From G942493375 sp942493375 (GTDB taxonomy: Bacteria; Armatimonadota; UBA5829), in assembly GCA_942493375.1 (NCBI GenBank), contig OW818698.1:7626001-7690000 (forward strand): DNA of 64,000 bases, in the 5' to 3' direction. The translations under genes and the position numbers were made by a program. The notes beneath the pieces were generated by a model. It made no database searches and was not told the DNA's origin. It saw only the letters and a program-made list of their open reading frames with translations. Every line of letters begins with the position of its first letter. Position 1 is the stretch's first letter. This document shows, one piece after another, positions 1 through 8,883 of the stretch.

Positions 1-774
1 TGCAGTAAGCCCGACTACTTCCGCACCAATCAACCATTCCGGCGATATATCTGATGCAACTTCAACATGGTATGTCGGAACCTGAGCTTCGCTGCATATC
101 TCTGTCAGTCTATTCGTGTTTGCACTGTTGCGGCCGCCGACGACGATCATAACATCAACTTCCGGGGCTAGTGCCCGGGCAGCACGCTGTCTCTCCTGGG
201 TAGAATAACATATAGTATTGTATGCGAGCAGTTCCCTTGCTTGGGAAGCAATATATCCTGCTACTGCACCGAAACTTTCAGGCTTTTGTGTAGTCTGACT
301 GACCAGCCCCACCCGTTTCCCGGACCAGTCAATCTCCTGGGCATCTTCAAGGTTGCGGACAATCAATGCAGAATCCCCTGCAGCGCTGACAATTCCCTTA
401 ACCTCGGTATGGCCAGGATCGCCAACAACAACCACCTCATACCCTTCGGCAGTAAGGTTAGCGGCCTTTTCGTGTACATTGGCTACAAATGGACAGGTAG
501 CATTGAGCACATCAAGACCAGCTTCCGAAGCCTTGTTAATGGTTTCATGTGCGGTTCCATGAGAGGGTATAACCAGTGTGCCGGAGTGTAGTTCCGTTAC
601 ATCACTAACCATGCCTACCCCACTCTCCTCAAGCTGCTTTACTACTTGCGGGTTGTGGATTAATGGCCCGAGTGTAGCAACAGTAGTGGAATCCCGTGAA
701 ACCGACTCCACCATTTCCAGTGCCCGACTGACACCAAAACACATCCCAGCACGTTCAGCTACAACTACTTTCAT
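1..774 (-). CDS. ispH: 4-hydroxy-3-methylbut-2-enyl diphosphate reductase, 3' end outside window
   Basis: IspH (LytB) is the last enzyme of the non-mevalonate isoprenoid pathway and makes IPP and DMAPP with a [4Fe-4S] cluster. Reading the minus strand from the ATG at 774 gives MKVVVAERAGMCFGV, the standard IspH start. The three cluster cysteines are all visible: C12 in GMCFGV, one in NATCPFV near residue 96, and one in NTICYSTQERQ near residue 190. The substrate-binding VVGGRNSANTNRL motif follows. The 258 codons present run off the left edge of the window, so the stop is not seen, and the family is usually about 280-310 residues. A promoter-like pair (TTGCCT, 17 bp, TAGAAT) lies just upstream. 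No strong Shine-Dalgarno is visible. Identification is secure. Confidence 0.96.
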   Translation of the reverse strand, partial: MKVVVAERAGMCFGVSRALEMVESVSRDSTTVATLGPLIHNPQVVKQLEESGVGMVSDVTELHSGTLVIPSHGTAHETINKASEAGLDVLNATCPFVANVHEKAANLTAEGYEVVVVGDPGHTEVKGIVSAAGDSALIVRNLEDAQEIDWSGKRVGLVSQTTQKPESFGAVAGYIASQARELLAYNTICYSTQERQRAARALAPEVDVMIVVGGRNSANTNRLTEICSEAQVPTYHVEVASDISPEWLIGAEVVGLTA

Positions 775-814
775 CCAAATCCAGCTTTCCGGAAAAGTCC
801 GCATTCACATTATA

Positions 815-843
815 ATTCTACCAGTCCCATATAGCGTAGGCAA
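815..843 (-). promoter_or_regulatory. Predicted sigma-70-type promoter of ispH
   Basis: On the minus strand TTGCCT (843-838) and TAGAAT (820-815) are separated by 17 bp, about 40 bases upstream of the ispH ATG. A second TATAAT overlaps immediately downstream. Prediction by eye only. Confidence 0.5.
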
Positions 844-943
844 GAAATAGTTTGTTGATGGTAGAAGTAACACACGCAATTCGCCGGATTTATAGGGATT
901 CATTAATCATTGGCATGAACATTAAATTCTCAAAGCGCAAGAA

Positions 944-967
944 AGGAGGAACATATAATGCCCTCCT
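944..967 (-). terminator. Possible terminator of the prepilin-like gene
   Basis: The arms AGGAGG and CCTCCT (944-949 with 962-967) form a GC-rich 6-bp stem. On the minus strand it is followed by TTTCTT, downstream of the stop at 1033. The same bases on the plus strand look like a perfect Shine-Dalgarno followed by ATG at 958 (26 codons to 1038), which is probably a by-product of the hairpin. Confidence 0.4.
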
Positions 968-1032
968 CTCTTAATGCGACATATCAATCCTTAATGTGCA
1001 ATGACTTCTGGATTGTATTGTTTAATGGAAAA

Positions 1033-1812
1033 TTATAGGTGATAGTGATCTGCTGAAACCGCAAAATACGGGAAAACACGAATAGTTGTATCCGTAGTCC
1101 AAGTGTTACAATTAGCAACAACTTTCCTACCTGCCGTGTTGACAACAACTTTCAATAATTCCTTGTAAGGAACAGCCTTAGCATGACCATCAGCAAATGC
1201 CGTGTTTACAACTCCACTGTGCCTGTCAGATGGTCGTGGATTCTCACCATTCATCGGGTTTTCATACGTATTTACCCAGTCCCAACTTCCACTGCTACCT
1301 GTACCGGTGTTTCCTGCCACTCCTCCTGGAGGCAGAGCAATCCAGTTTACTCCACCGGAATCGCAGACAAACGCCGTTTCCGCAGGCATGTCCAGATCGG
1401 CCATTTTAATAAGGAATGTGTCATAATTAAAAACACTTGCATTCCAACCCAGCGTATCTCGCCCGATCATACTCGTAAGACCTGAAGCCATGTAGGGTCC
1501 TGTACCTCGTGCGTTGTTACCTGAAGGGCAGTTAAATATGCCCCAGCTTTTTACATAAGGCTCAAGTTCCCCTTCCCAAGTTCTCTGCGAAGCATCATGG
1601 TGAACAAGTAAAGGGCAAGTTTCATCATAATCCTGCGAATACATCATCCAGGCATTAGATATCTGTTTCATATTATTAAGGCATGTAGTTTGCCTGGCCT
1701 TTTCCCTCGCTTTTGCAAATACAGGGAACAGTATCGCGGCAAGAATGGCAATAATTGCTATAACTACTAGCAACTCAATCAAGGTGAATCCGGAACGACC
1801 TCTTTTTAGCAT
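1033..1812 (-). CDS. Type II secretion/prepilin-like protein with H-X9-DG domain (DUF1559 family)
   Basis: A 259-residue pseudopilin-like protein. The N-terminus carries a prepilin peptidase site and methylation segment (RSGFTLIELLVVIAIIAIL), where cleavage would fall between G and F of GFTLIE, followed by one hydrophobic helix. The sequence FPVFAKAREKARQ after the helix is typical of the very numerous copies in Armatimonadota, and related proteins occur in Planctomycetes and Verrucomicrobia. The C-terminal H-X9-DG signature is exact: RHSGVVNTAFADGHA. The family is probably exported and assembled on or through a type II secretion/type IV pilus-like machine. The function of individual copies is unknown. 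The start has a good ribosome site (AAAGGAG) and a near-consensus promoter. It is a single isolated gene, although two pilT genes lie elsewhere in the window. Confidence 0.88.
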   Translation of the reverse strand: MLKRGRSGFTLIELLVVIAIIAILAAILFPVFAKAREKARQTTCLNNMKQISNAWMMYSQDYDETCPLLVHHDASQRTWEGELEPYVKSWGIFNCPSGNNARGTGPYMASGLTSMIGRDTLGWNASVFNYDTFLIKMADLDMPAETAFVCDSGGVNWIALPPGGVAGNTGTGSSGSWDWVNTYENPMNGENPRPSDRHSGVVNTAFADGHAKAVPYKELLKVVVNTAGRKVVANCNTWTTDTTIRVFPYFAVSADHYHL

Positions 1813-1847
1813 TGTTTTTTGCTCCTTTCGAAACTTGTAATATTCAG

Positions 1848-1876
1848 ATTGTAGCCCAAGAATTAGACAATGTCAA
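1848..1876 (-). promoter_or_regulatory. Near-consensus promoter of the prepilin-like gene
   Basis: Minus-strand TTGACA (1876-1871), a 17-bp spacer and TACAAT (1853-1848), about 35 bases upstream of the start codon. This is one of the strongest promoter matches in the window. The remaining gap up to 2094 is AT-rich and shows nothing else recognisable. Confidence 0.7.
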
Positions 1877-2094
1877 TCATATCGACATCATTTATTGTAA
1901 ATATTGATTAACAAAGGAAATGAGCAACTGAATCACCGGCCTATACGAGGCTGAAACAGTCACATTGCAAACATACCTTACGGTTATTGTGTTGTTGCTG
2001 TTAATTGTTGTAATCCCGATACTGTTTTCGACATTTCTATTATCTTATAACCGCCATATTGCTAATGCGTAGATATAAATAATCAAAACCAATT

Positions 2095-2124
2095 TTAGTA
2101 TCAAACAATGCTCTAGTGTATAAT
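2095..2124 (+). promoter_or_regulatory. Promoter of the alr operon, consensus -10 seven bases from the ATG
   Basis: A perfect TATAAT sits at 2119-2124, with a weak -35 (TTAGTA, 2095-2100). The ATG at 2131 is exactly where transcription would be expected to start. No Shine-Dalgarno precedes it, so the mRNA may be leaderless. Confidence 0.55.
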
Positions 2125-2130
2125 AGTTAT

Positions 2131-3246
2131 ATGTGGAGCAGAGCTGTAGTTGAAGTAGATTTAGAGGCTATCAGGCGGAATATTTGTTCTGTCCGATGGC
2201 TTGTAGGGAATCAGCGCCATGTTTGGCCGGCTGTCAAAGCTAATGCATATGGACATGGAGCAATCCCTGTTAGCAAAGCTTGCATAGAAGCTGGTGCAGA
2301 TGGTTTATGTGTTGCGACACTCGAAGAGGCAATTGAACTCAAACATGCCGGTTTCAATGTTCCTATCCTTATACTTGGCTGCATAACAACCTGTGAAGCT
2401 GCTGAAGCTGTACGACTAGGTATTCAAGTAACGCTTTGTAACATGGAACTGGCGCGGGAAATATCTCATATTGCTTGCATGCAAGACACTACTGCCCGGG
2501 TACATATAAAAATGGATACCGGTATGGGTAGGATCGGGCTGCATTCTAATGATATTCATGAGTTTGCCGAAAAAGTCTCTATGTTACCGGAACTGGTTAT
2601 TGAAGGGCTCTTTACTCATTTTCCTACGGCAGATGAGGAGGAGCGGGTATTTACACTCAACCAGATTCAAATGCTAAAAGCCACAGCAAATCATCTGTAT
2701 GAATCCGGAATCACAATCCCAATGGTTCATGCAGCTAACAGCGCTGGGATTCTAGCATACCCCGAGGGGTATCTGGATGGTGTCAGGCCGGGCATCATGA
2801 TATACGGGCAATACCCATCAAATAACACTCCCAGGACTGTCCCTTTGAAATCGACATTTACATTGAAAAGCCGGATTGCATTTATCAAGCGTGTGCCTCC
2901 GGGCACCAGTGTAAGTTATGGCAGAACCCACATCACCAGGTCAGAATCGGTCATAGCAACGGTTCCTATTGGTTATGGAGATGGATACCCGCGGGCTCTA
3001 TCAAACAAAGGTAGAGTTGTCGTCAGAGGAAAATGTGTACCTGTTACTGGCAGGATATGCATGGACCAATTGATGATCGACACGACAAGTATTCCGAATG
3101 CTCAGGTAGGAGATGAAGTAATTTTATACGGTGGGGGGTATGAATGTCTCGATGCGGGTGTTATAGCCAATGAATTGAATACAATTTCCTATGAACTCTT
3201 CTGCAATATCAGCGCCAGAGTGCCAAGGATTTATATAAATGAATGA
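2131..3246 (+). CDS. alr: Alanine racemase
   Basis: This PLP enzyme interconverts L- and D-alanine for peptidoglycan. The N-terminal barrel carries the PLP lysine in AVKANAYGHGA (near residue 38). GMGRIGL and VRPGIMIYG follow, and the catalytic tyrosine is in the SVSYGRTH region of the C-terminal beta domain. GYGDGYPR and RICMDQ are also present. At 371 residues it has normal family length. I chose the ATG at 2131; a GTG at 2116 in the same frame would lie inside or upstream of the -10 box and add five residues. Its last bases overlap uvrC by 8 bp, so it leads the plus-strand run that continues to rhaM. Confidence 0.96.
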   Translation: MWSRAVVEVDLEAIRRNICSVRWLVGNQRHVWPAVKANAYGHGAIPVSKACIEAGADGLCVATLEEAIELKHAGFNVPILILGCITTCEAAEAVRLGIQVTLCNMELAREISHIACMQDTTARVHIKMDTGMGRIGLHSNDIHEFAEKVSMLPELVIEGLFTHFPTADEEERVFTLNQIQMLKATANHLYESGITIPMVHAANSAGILAYPEGYLDGVRPGIMIYGQYPSNNTPRTVPLKSTFTLKSRIAFIKRVPPGTSVSYGRTHITRSESVIATVPIGYGDGYPRALSNKGRVVVRGKCVPVTGRICMDQLMIDTTSIPNAQVGDEVILYGGGYECLDAGVIANELNTISYELFCNISARVPRIYINE

Positions 3247-5128
3247 TCAGATCGATGTTCCGGACCCGCAACTGAAGGATAGCCTTGAACCTACTCTTAA
3301 GGATAAACTCGCCAACATTCCAATAATGCCAGGTTGTTATATCTATAAGAACGCCGGCGGACAGATCATATATATAGGTAAAGCAAAAATTCTCCGCAAC
3401 CGCGTCCGGCAGTATTTTCAAAAAGGAACAGACCACACTGCACGTAAACAGAGGATGGTTTACGAGATAGCTGATCTGGAATGGATAGTAACCGATTCCG
3501 AACTTGAAGCACTTATACTGGAAAGCAACCTCATCAAACAGCACCACCCGATGTATAATGTCCGGCTTCGGGACGATAAAAGCTATCCATACATAACCGT
3601 AACACTGAGTGAACGCTGGCCCCGGGTGCTTTCAATAAGAAAGATCAGGTTCAAATCCAACGAGAAAGACCGCTACTTTGGCCCCTATACTGACACACTG
3701 GCTGTAAGAGAAACCCTCAAACTAATCAGGCGTATTTTTCATGTTCCATGCGGATACAAGAATCCGGATCAGTCACGCGGCAAGGCATGCATGTATTATC
3801 ATATCGGACAGTGTACCGGCGTGTGCGTCGGTAAAGTCACCGAAGAGGAATACATGACCACCATCGAGGCTGTGATGGAGTTCCTACAGGGACGCAGAGA
3901 CCAATTGGCTGAAAAGCTCCTTGTACAGATGGAAAATGCGGCTGAAGAACTGTTGTTTGAGAAAGCAGCCACCATCAGAGATCAGATTCTGGCAATTCAA
4001 AAGTTGGTCTCTCGACAGAAAGTTGTTGCAACAACACTCGATGACCAGGATGTAATTGCTTTAGTCACTGATAACGCCAATACTTGCGCTGAGATGTTCT
4101 TCATCCGCGAGGGCAAACTTATTGGTCAGGAACACCTTCTTTTAGAAAATGTGGTCGAAGAAAGTATGGCAGAGTGTATGGAAGAGTTCCTACTGCAGTA
4201 CTACGAGAACGCCCCGTTTATCCCTAAGCAAGTGATTATAAATATCACCTTGGATGAACCTGAGATACTCGAAAGCTGGCTCAGGCAGAAAAAAGGCAGC
4301 AAGGTTGAGATCGTCACTCCTCAACGCGGTGAAAAGAAGCAATTGATAGATATGGCCTGCAAGAATGTTGGGCTCTACCTTGCACAACTGCGCGTAAAAA
4401 TGGAAGAGGATGACCGCAATGTGGAATCTGAGTTGACAGACCTGCAGAACGCCATCGGATGCCCCACCCTGCCCTCTCGCATCGAAGCCTATGACATCAG
4501 CAATATCCAGGGTAAACAGACAGTAGCATCGCTCGTTGTGTTCGAAAATGGACGTCCTGCCAAACAGTTATACCGTAGATTCAAGATGAAAACTACCGAA
4601 GGTTCACCTGACGATTTTGGTTCTATGCGGGAAGTAGTTTTGAGGAGATTGATTGGCTCGTTGCGGAAATCCGGTCCTTTTGAGACGCTTCCTGACTTGA
4701 TGCTTATAGATGGAGGCCGTGGACAACTGAGCGCTGCAATGGAATCCATAAATGCATCCGGTGAGAGTGTTTGTGCCATTGGACTGGCAAAGCGCAATGA
4801 GGAGATTATACTGGTCAACAAATCAACTCCAGTCCTCTTGCCACGCACTTCCAAATCTCTTCAGTTGCTGCAAAGAATCCGGGATGAAGCCCACAGATTC
4901 GCTATCACCTATCATCGTAGTTTAAGAGACAAAGCGATAAAAGCCAGCGTTCTAAACAATGTCCCGGGGGTTGGTCCAAAGCGCAAACAGTTTCTGATAC
5001 GATATTTCGGAACTGTCGAGAAGATAAAGTCTGCATCTATCGAGGAACTGAGAGGTGTTAGCGGGATATCTGCTTCTGCAGCGGAGTCTATTTTCACCTA
5101 TTTCCACACTGAAGATATCTCGGATTAG
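3239..5128 (+). CDS. uvrC: Excinuclease ABC subunit C
   Basis: UvrC makes both incisions in nucleotide excision repair in the UvrBC complex. Domains in order: GIY-YIG nuclease (GCYIYKNAGGQIIYIGKAK, about residues 30-60); four cysteines near residues 180-205 spaced like the Fe-S ligands of E. coli UvrC; a UVR helix pair (EELLFEKAATIRDQI); an RNase H-like endonuclease with AYDISNIQG, LIDGGRGQ and DEAHRFAI supplying the acidic and His residues; and a C-terminal helix-hairpin-helix pair (NVPGVGPKRK and GVSGISASAA). At 629 residues it is full length. It overlaps alr by 8 bp and is followed 4 bp later by ogt, so a repair pair is co-transcribed behind alr. Confidence 0.97.
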   Translation: MNDQIDVPDPQLKDSLEPTLKDKLANIPIMPGCYIYKNAGGQIIYIGKAKILRNRVRQYFQKGTDHTARKQRMVYEIADLEWIVTDSELEALILESNLIKQHHPMYNVRLRDDKSYPYITVTLSERWPRVLSIRKIRFKSNEKDRYFGPYTDTLAVRETLKLIRRIFHVPCGYKNPDQSRGKACMYYHIGQCTGVCVGKVTEEEYMTTIEAVMEFLQGRRDQLAEKLLVQMENAAEELLFEKAATIRDQILAIQKLVSRQKVVATTLDDQDVIALVTDNANTCAEMFFIREGKLIGQEHLLLENVVEESMAECMEEFLLQYYENAPFIPKQVIINITLDEPEILESWLRQKKGSKVEIVTPQRGEKKQLIDMACKNVGLYLAQLRVKMEEDDRNVESELTDLQNAIGCPTLPSRIEAYDISNIQGKQTVASLVVFENGRPAKQLYRRFKMKTTEGSPDDFGSMREVVLRRLIGSLRKSGPFETLPDLMLIDGGRGQLSAAMESINASGESVCAIGLAKRNEEIILVNKSTPVLLPRTSKSLQLLQRIRDEAHRFAITYHRSLRDKAIKASVLNNVPGVGPKRKQFLIRYFGTVEKIKSASIEELRGVSGISASAAESIFTYFHTEDISD

Positions 5129-5132
5129 GCCA

Positions 5133-5642
5133 ATGGATAAACACATATGTTATACTATCGAAACTCAAGCAGGATTTGTGCCGCTGGCAACTAGTGGAAA
5201 AGAGTTGCTTTGGCTCTATTTACCTGTTCAAAATGAAGAAGCAGCACAAAGTATCATTAAGTCCGAATGTGGCGATATTTCTGTAGAACATGAATGCAAT
5301 TTTGCAGGTCTGGGGAATCTACTGAAAGACTATTTTAACGGCAAACTCGTTGATTTCAGTAGTGTTCCAGTAGACGTGAGCTGCACAACTGATTTCGGTC
5401 GCTCTGTTCTTAAGGAACTGCAAATAATCCCTTACGGGTGTGTTGTCGGTTATGGTGAACTGGCGGAGATAGTCGGAAGTCCACGTGCAGCCAGAGCGGT
5501 AGGGACTGTCGTTGGGCATAACAGGACTCCGGTGATACTCCCGTGTCACAGAGTCATTGCAGCAGGTCATAAAATTGGTGGCTTCTCTGCAGGGCTTGAT
5601 TGGAAATATAGACTGCTAGATATTGAAGGCATACAGATATGA
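5133..5642 (+). CDS. ogt: Methylated-DNA--protein-cysteine methyltransferase
   Basis: This suicide enzyme transfers the alkyl group of O6-alkylguanine to its own cysteine. The C-terminal catalytic domain is complete: VPYGCVVGYGELA-type helix-turn region (here IPYGCVVGYGELAEIVG), the SPRAARAVG DNA-binding arginine finger, and the acceptor motif ILPCHRVIAA. There are 169 residues from the ATG at 5133. A longer reading would run back into uvrC, and 5133 is favoured because it lies 4 bp after the uvrC stop and gives the normal family length. No Ada regulatory domain is attached. It overlaps the next gene by ATGA. Confidence 0.94.
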   Translation: MDKHICYTIETQAGFVPLATSGKELLWLYLPVQNEEAAQSIIKSECGDISVEHECNFAGLGNLLKDYFNGKLVDFSSVPVDVSCTTDFGRSVLKELQIIPYGCVVGYGELAEIVGSPRAARAVGTVVGHNRTPVILPCHRVIAAGHKIGGFSAGLDWKYRLLDIEGIQI

Positions 5643-5998
5643 AGAAAATTATTTTTGGTTGGCTGGGTGGTGTGTTAGCAGTTTTGGCCACTATTTCCAT
5701 CGCAAAACTATTAGGACTAGAGCTATATTGGCCCCAACAATGGAAGATTATATTGTTCATCCCAATTCTGGGACTGGTAAACGCATTTATAGGGACTTTA
5801 CTGAGAATTTTTGCGGCACCCATTACCTGCATGACACTCGGTCTTTTTGGATTGGTAGTCAACGGTGTCGTGTTTTATACTGCCGGCGTACTGACCGATG
5901 CAAAAATGGATCTGCCTGCTGCTATATTTGGTGCAATTTGTATGTCACTGATTTCAGGTCTTATTAACTTGATACTTGGTATAAACAAGGAGGATTAA
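5639..5998 (+). CDS. Small four-helix membrane protein of the phage holin family IV (YvlD-like)
   Basis: A 119-residue protein with four predicted membrane helices (about residues 5-22, 35-55, 60-82 and 90-113) and short loops. It matches the pattern of the PF04020 family, called phage holin family IV or YvlD. Chromosomal members are not phage lysis proteins, and their role is unknown. The C-terminal GLINLILG segment is characteristic. It overlaps ogt by 4 bp (ATGA) and ends 5 bp before rapZ, so translation is probably coupled. The function cannot be taken further. Confidence 0.72.
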   Translation: MKKIIFGWLGGVLAVLATISIAKLLGLELYWPQQWKIILFIPILGLVNAFIGTLLRIFAAPITCMTLGLFGLVVNGVVFYTAGVLTDAKMDLPAAIFGAICMSLISGLINLILGINKED

Positions 5999-6003
5999 GG
6001 CGC

Positions 6004-6966
6004 TTGGAAGGTCAAACCCAAACACTTATGGATACGTCTTTAAAAGCCCTGGAAGAACTGGTCTCCGCTCCACAGCGTGAGAGACAACGCAAACAGCTTG
6101 TCATCATCACCGGAATGTCAGGCTCAGGCAAATCGCTGGCTGCCAATACGTTTGAGGATCTGAATTTCTTCTGTATAGACAATGTTCCTCCAAGGCTTAT
6201 GCCGGATGTCATCCGCCAATGGGCTCCTCCGAGTATTCCTGAGGATGTTGCAGTTGTGATGGATGCCAGATCTGGTCAATTCTACGGCGATTTACTGCCG
6301 GTATGCATGTCACTGCGTGAGAATCCAGGGCCTGATTTTTACAAACCTCTCATTTTATTCCTTAACACCAGTGACGGTGAACTTGTGAAGCGTTTCAAAG
6401 AGACCAGACGCAAGCATCCACTGGTCACAAACACCTGCGGCATCACAGAAGCGATTCAAAAAGAGCGCGAGATGCTGGCAGACATGTGTGAACAGGCCGA
6501 CAAGGTCATTGACACAACAAATCTGGAACCTGAAGAACTCAGGAGACTTGTAAGAGAATTCTTTGGCTCAGGCCCTATCCAGGACAGGTTGATGATCGCC
6601 GTGATGTCGTTCGGATTCAAACATGGTGTTCCTCTAGATGCTGATGTCGTCTTCGATGTAAGATTCCTGGCCAACCCATACTGGATTCCAGACCTCAGGC
6701 ATCAGGACGGAACACTGGAGGGAGTGAGACAGTTTGTTCTTGCTGATCCACTTACTGAGCCACTAACAGACAAGCTTTTCGATCTTGTAGAGTTCAGCAT
6801 ACCCCAATATATCAGAGAAGGTAAAGCTTACCTGACCATCGCCATCGGATGTACTGGAGGCAGGCATAGGAGTGTCGTTGTCGCTGAGGAATTGTACAGA
6901 TTTCTCGCTTCAAAAGAATATATGGTCAGACTGGAACATAGAGACCTGAAGCGTAGAGGTCAATAA
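6004..6966 (+). CDS. rapZ: RapZ/YvcJ-type nucleotide-binding protein
   Basis: A P-loop protein of the RapZ/YvcJ family. In E. coli RapZ controls glucosamine-6-phosphate synthase through small RNAs, whereas in Firmicutes the role is less clear. The Walker A is GMSGSGKS near residue 38. A Walker B-like CIDNVPP follows, and the C-terminal domain carries the diagnostic GCTGGRHRSVVVAEEL. At 320 residues it is about 30 longer than usual because of an N-terminal extension. The TTG at 6004 lies 10 bases after AGGAGG (5988-5993). An ATG at 6030 is a possible alternative. The rapZ-yvcK pair is common, but the usual third partner whiA is not here. Confidence 0.93.
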   Translation: MEGQTQTLMDTSLKALEELVSAPQRERQRKQLVIITGMSGSGKSLAANTFEDLNFFCIDNVPPRLMPDVIRQWAPPSIPEDVAVVMDARSGQFYGDLLPVCMSLRENPGPDFYKPLILFLNTSDGELVKRFKETRRKHPLVTNTCGITEAIQKEREMLADMCEQADKVIDTTNLEPEELRRLVREFFGSGPIQDRLMIAVMSFGFKHGVPLDADVVFDVRFLANPYWIPDLRHQDGTLEGVRQFVLADPLTEPLTDKLFDLVEFSIPQYIREGKAYLTIAIGCTGGRHRSVVVAEELYRFLASKEYMVRLEHRDLKRRGQ

Positions 6967-6968
6967 TA

Positions 6969-8270
6969 TTGCGAATAAGGTCTAGGCTAAATTTCTTGAA
7001 ATGGCTTTATCCTGGAATGCAGGTTAAGCGATGGCTAATTCTTGTGCCCATCGGAATGGTTATCATCGTCCTGGGTATTGCATTGTTATTCAACTGGCGT
7101 ATTGAACCGCTGTTGAATGATCTTGTGAAAGGCACCTATTCTGTGTCAGGAATAAACATCACTAAACCTGCACTATTAATCCCACTGAGCCTGGTGTTAA
7201 TATTTATTGGAATGGTTTTGATGTTTACGGGTCTACGGCAGGTTGTTCGTTCGATCACGAGTGTTGTTAGCCCTGAAGCTGCAGGAAAACTTGCTGATGT
7301 CATGTTCCAGCGAAGATCACTTGCACAGGGCAGACGAATTGTAGTAATCGGCGGAGGCACAGGGCTCTCCACGATGCTAAGAGGTTTGAAACAGTATTCA
7401 AGCAATATAGTTGCCGTTGTCACAGTCACAGATGATGGAGGTAGTTCCGGACGGCTCCAGAGAGAGATGGGCGTATTACCTCCGGGTGATATCCGAAACT
7501 GTCTAGTTGCGTTGGCGGACGCTGAACCAGCCATGACAGAACTCTTCCAGTACCGGTTCCAGGATGATGGACAGGGACTGGAGGGTCACTCGTTCGGAAA
7601 TTTACTGATCGCTGCAATGACACGCATCACTGGTGATTTCGAGTCTGCTATACGCCAGACCAGCAATATTTTGGCTATTCGTGGACTAGTCCTGCCATCT
7701 ACGAACACCCCTGTCAGGTTGCAAGCAGAGATGGACGATGGACAACTGGCAGAAGGTGAAACAGATATAGTTAAATATCCATCACCAATCAAGCATATAA
7801 TGCTCCACCCATCCAACGTCGAACCTTTGGAAGAAACCCTTAGATCTATTGAACTTGCTGACTGTATTGTCCTTGGACCTGGAAGTGTTTACACAAGTAT
7901 AATCCCTAACTTATTAGTTGATGGGATAGCTAAAGCTATCGAGGAATCCAATGCCGCCAAAATATACGTGTGCAATGTCATGACACAACCAGGTGAAACG
8001 GATGGATTCACAGCCTCCGACCACGTGCGTGCAATTCTAAGACATACCGACCGAAGAGTTTTCCATTATGTGCTTGTCAATATAATAAGACCAAACCAGG
8101 ACCTTCTTGCAAGATATGAGAAGGTCGGGCAGAAATTTGTAGAACCGGACTCAAACGCCATCAGAAGCCTGGGATTCAGACCAATACTTGGAGACTTCAT
8201 CAGTGAAACCGACGTGGTCCGTCACGATTCCACAAAGCTGGGACAAGCAATTTTGAGGTTGGCCAGATAG
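6969..8270 (+). CDS. yvcK: YvcK family gluconeogenesis/cell-wall factor with N-terminal membrane anchor
   Basis: YvcK/CofD-like proteins bind UDP-GlcNAc or related nucleotides and are needed for growth on gluconeogenic carbon and for normal cell shape. The core starts near residue 117 with VVIGGGTGLSTML, then TVTDDGGSSGRLQ and GDIRNCL; GHSFGNL and LGPGSVYTSIIPNLL follow. Before the core are about 115 residues with two strong membrane helices (ILVPIGMVIIVLGIALLF and IPLSLVLIFIGMVLMFTG), so this copy is probably membrane tethered; many family members lack them. The start is TTG at 6969, two bases after the rapZ stop. maf follows after 2 bp. Confidence 0.93.
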   Translation: MRIRSRLNFLKWLYPGMQVKRWLILVPIGMVIIVLGIALLFNWRIEPLLNDLVKGTYSVSGINITKPALLIPLSLVLIFIGMVLMFTGLRQVVRSITSVVSPEAAGKLADVMFQRRSLAQGRRIVVIGGGTGLSTMLRGLKQYSSNIVAVVTVTDDGGSSGRLQREMGVLPPGDIRNCLVALADAEPAMTELFQYRFQDDGQGLEGHSFGNLLIAAMTRITGDFESAIRQTSNILAIRGLVLPSTNTPVRLQAEMDDGQLAEGETDIVKYPSPIKHIMLHPSNVEPLEETLRSIELADCIVLGPGSVYTSIIPNLLVDGIAKAIEESNAAKIYVCNVMTQPGETDGFTASDHVRAILRHTDRRVFHYVLVNIIRPNQDLLARYEKVGQKFVEPDSNAIRSLGFRPILGDFISETDVVRHDSTKLGQAILRLAR

Positions 8271-8272
8271 AA

Positions 8273-8866
8273 ATGACAAAGGAAATAATACTCGCATCAC
8301 AGTCACCCAGGCGCAGGGAATTGCTATCTCTTTTACTGGAACAATTCAGAGTTATAGAAGGCAGTTTTGATGAATCCACCGTACCAGATACGCTTTGTCC
8401 ATCTGAACATGTTGTCTACTCAGCCAGAATGAAAGCTGAGTCAGTCGCAACGATACATTCAGATGCTGTAGTTTTAGGCGCAGACACAATTGTAGTGCTG
8501 GATGATAGGATTATGGGCAAACCAACAGATACGGAAGATGCCAAACTTATGCTTTCATCACTCTCCGGCAGGACACACCAGGTATACACTGGTCTTGCAG
8601 TTATGGCCGATGGTGTTAAGATTTCAGCCTTTGAGTGTACCGATGTAGTGTTTTCTAAGCTGTCCGAGCAGGTGATCGAGCGATATGTGGCTACTGGCGA
8701 ACCACTTGACAAGGCCGGTGCATATGGAATTCAAGGTGTAGGATGTGCACTTATCGAGCGAATTAATGGCTGCTACTTTAACGTAGTCGGGCTGCCGGTA
8801 TATCGACTCTCCCGACTTCTTACCCATTTTGGGGTGGATACTTTTCTAAAAGGAAACCATATATAA
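8273..8866 (+). CDS. maf: Maf-type nucleoside triphosphate pyrophosphatase
   Basis: Maf proteins hydrolyse non-canonical or dTTP/UTP nucleotides to monophosphates as a housecleaning step and can arrest septation when overproduced. The signature is intact: LASQSPRRRELL at residues 6-17, ADTIVVLDDRIMGKP near residue 66, and the C-terminal GAYGIQGVG and NVVGLP. There are 197 residues, normal length, with the ATG at 8273 two bases after yvcK. The substrate subgroup cannot be called safely by eye. Confidence 0.94.
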   Translation: MTKEIILASQSPRRRELLSLLLEQFRVIEGSFDESTVPDTLCPSEHVVYSARMKAESVATIHSDAVVLGADTIVVLDDRIMGKPTDTEDAKLMLSSLSGRTHQVYTGLAVMADGVKISAFECTDVVFSKLSEQVIERYVATGEPLDKAGAYGIQGVGCALIERINGCYFNVVGLPVYRLSRLLTHFGVDTFLKGNHI

Positions 8867-8883
8867 GCGAGGTGAATGGTACT

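Noticed and set aside
958..1038. 26-codon frame with perfect AAAGGAGGA ribosome site before the ATG
   Set aside because: The Shine-Dalgarno-like bases are one arm of an AGGAGG/CCTCCT hairpin that makes sense as the terminator of the gene on the other strand, and the frame overlaps the stop of that gene. Not excluded, but no composition support.
1813..2094. T-box or riboswitch before alr or the prepilin gene
   Set aside because: No T-box sequence, specifier stem or known aptamer core was visible. The alr promoter appears to leave no leader at all.
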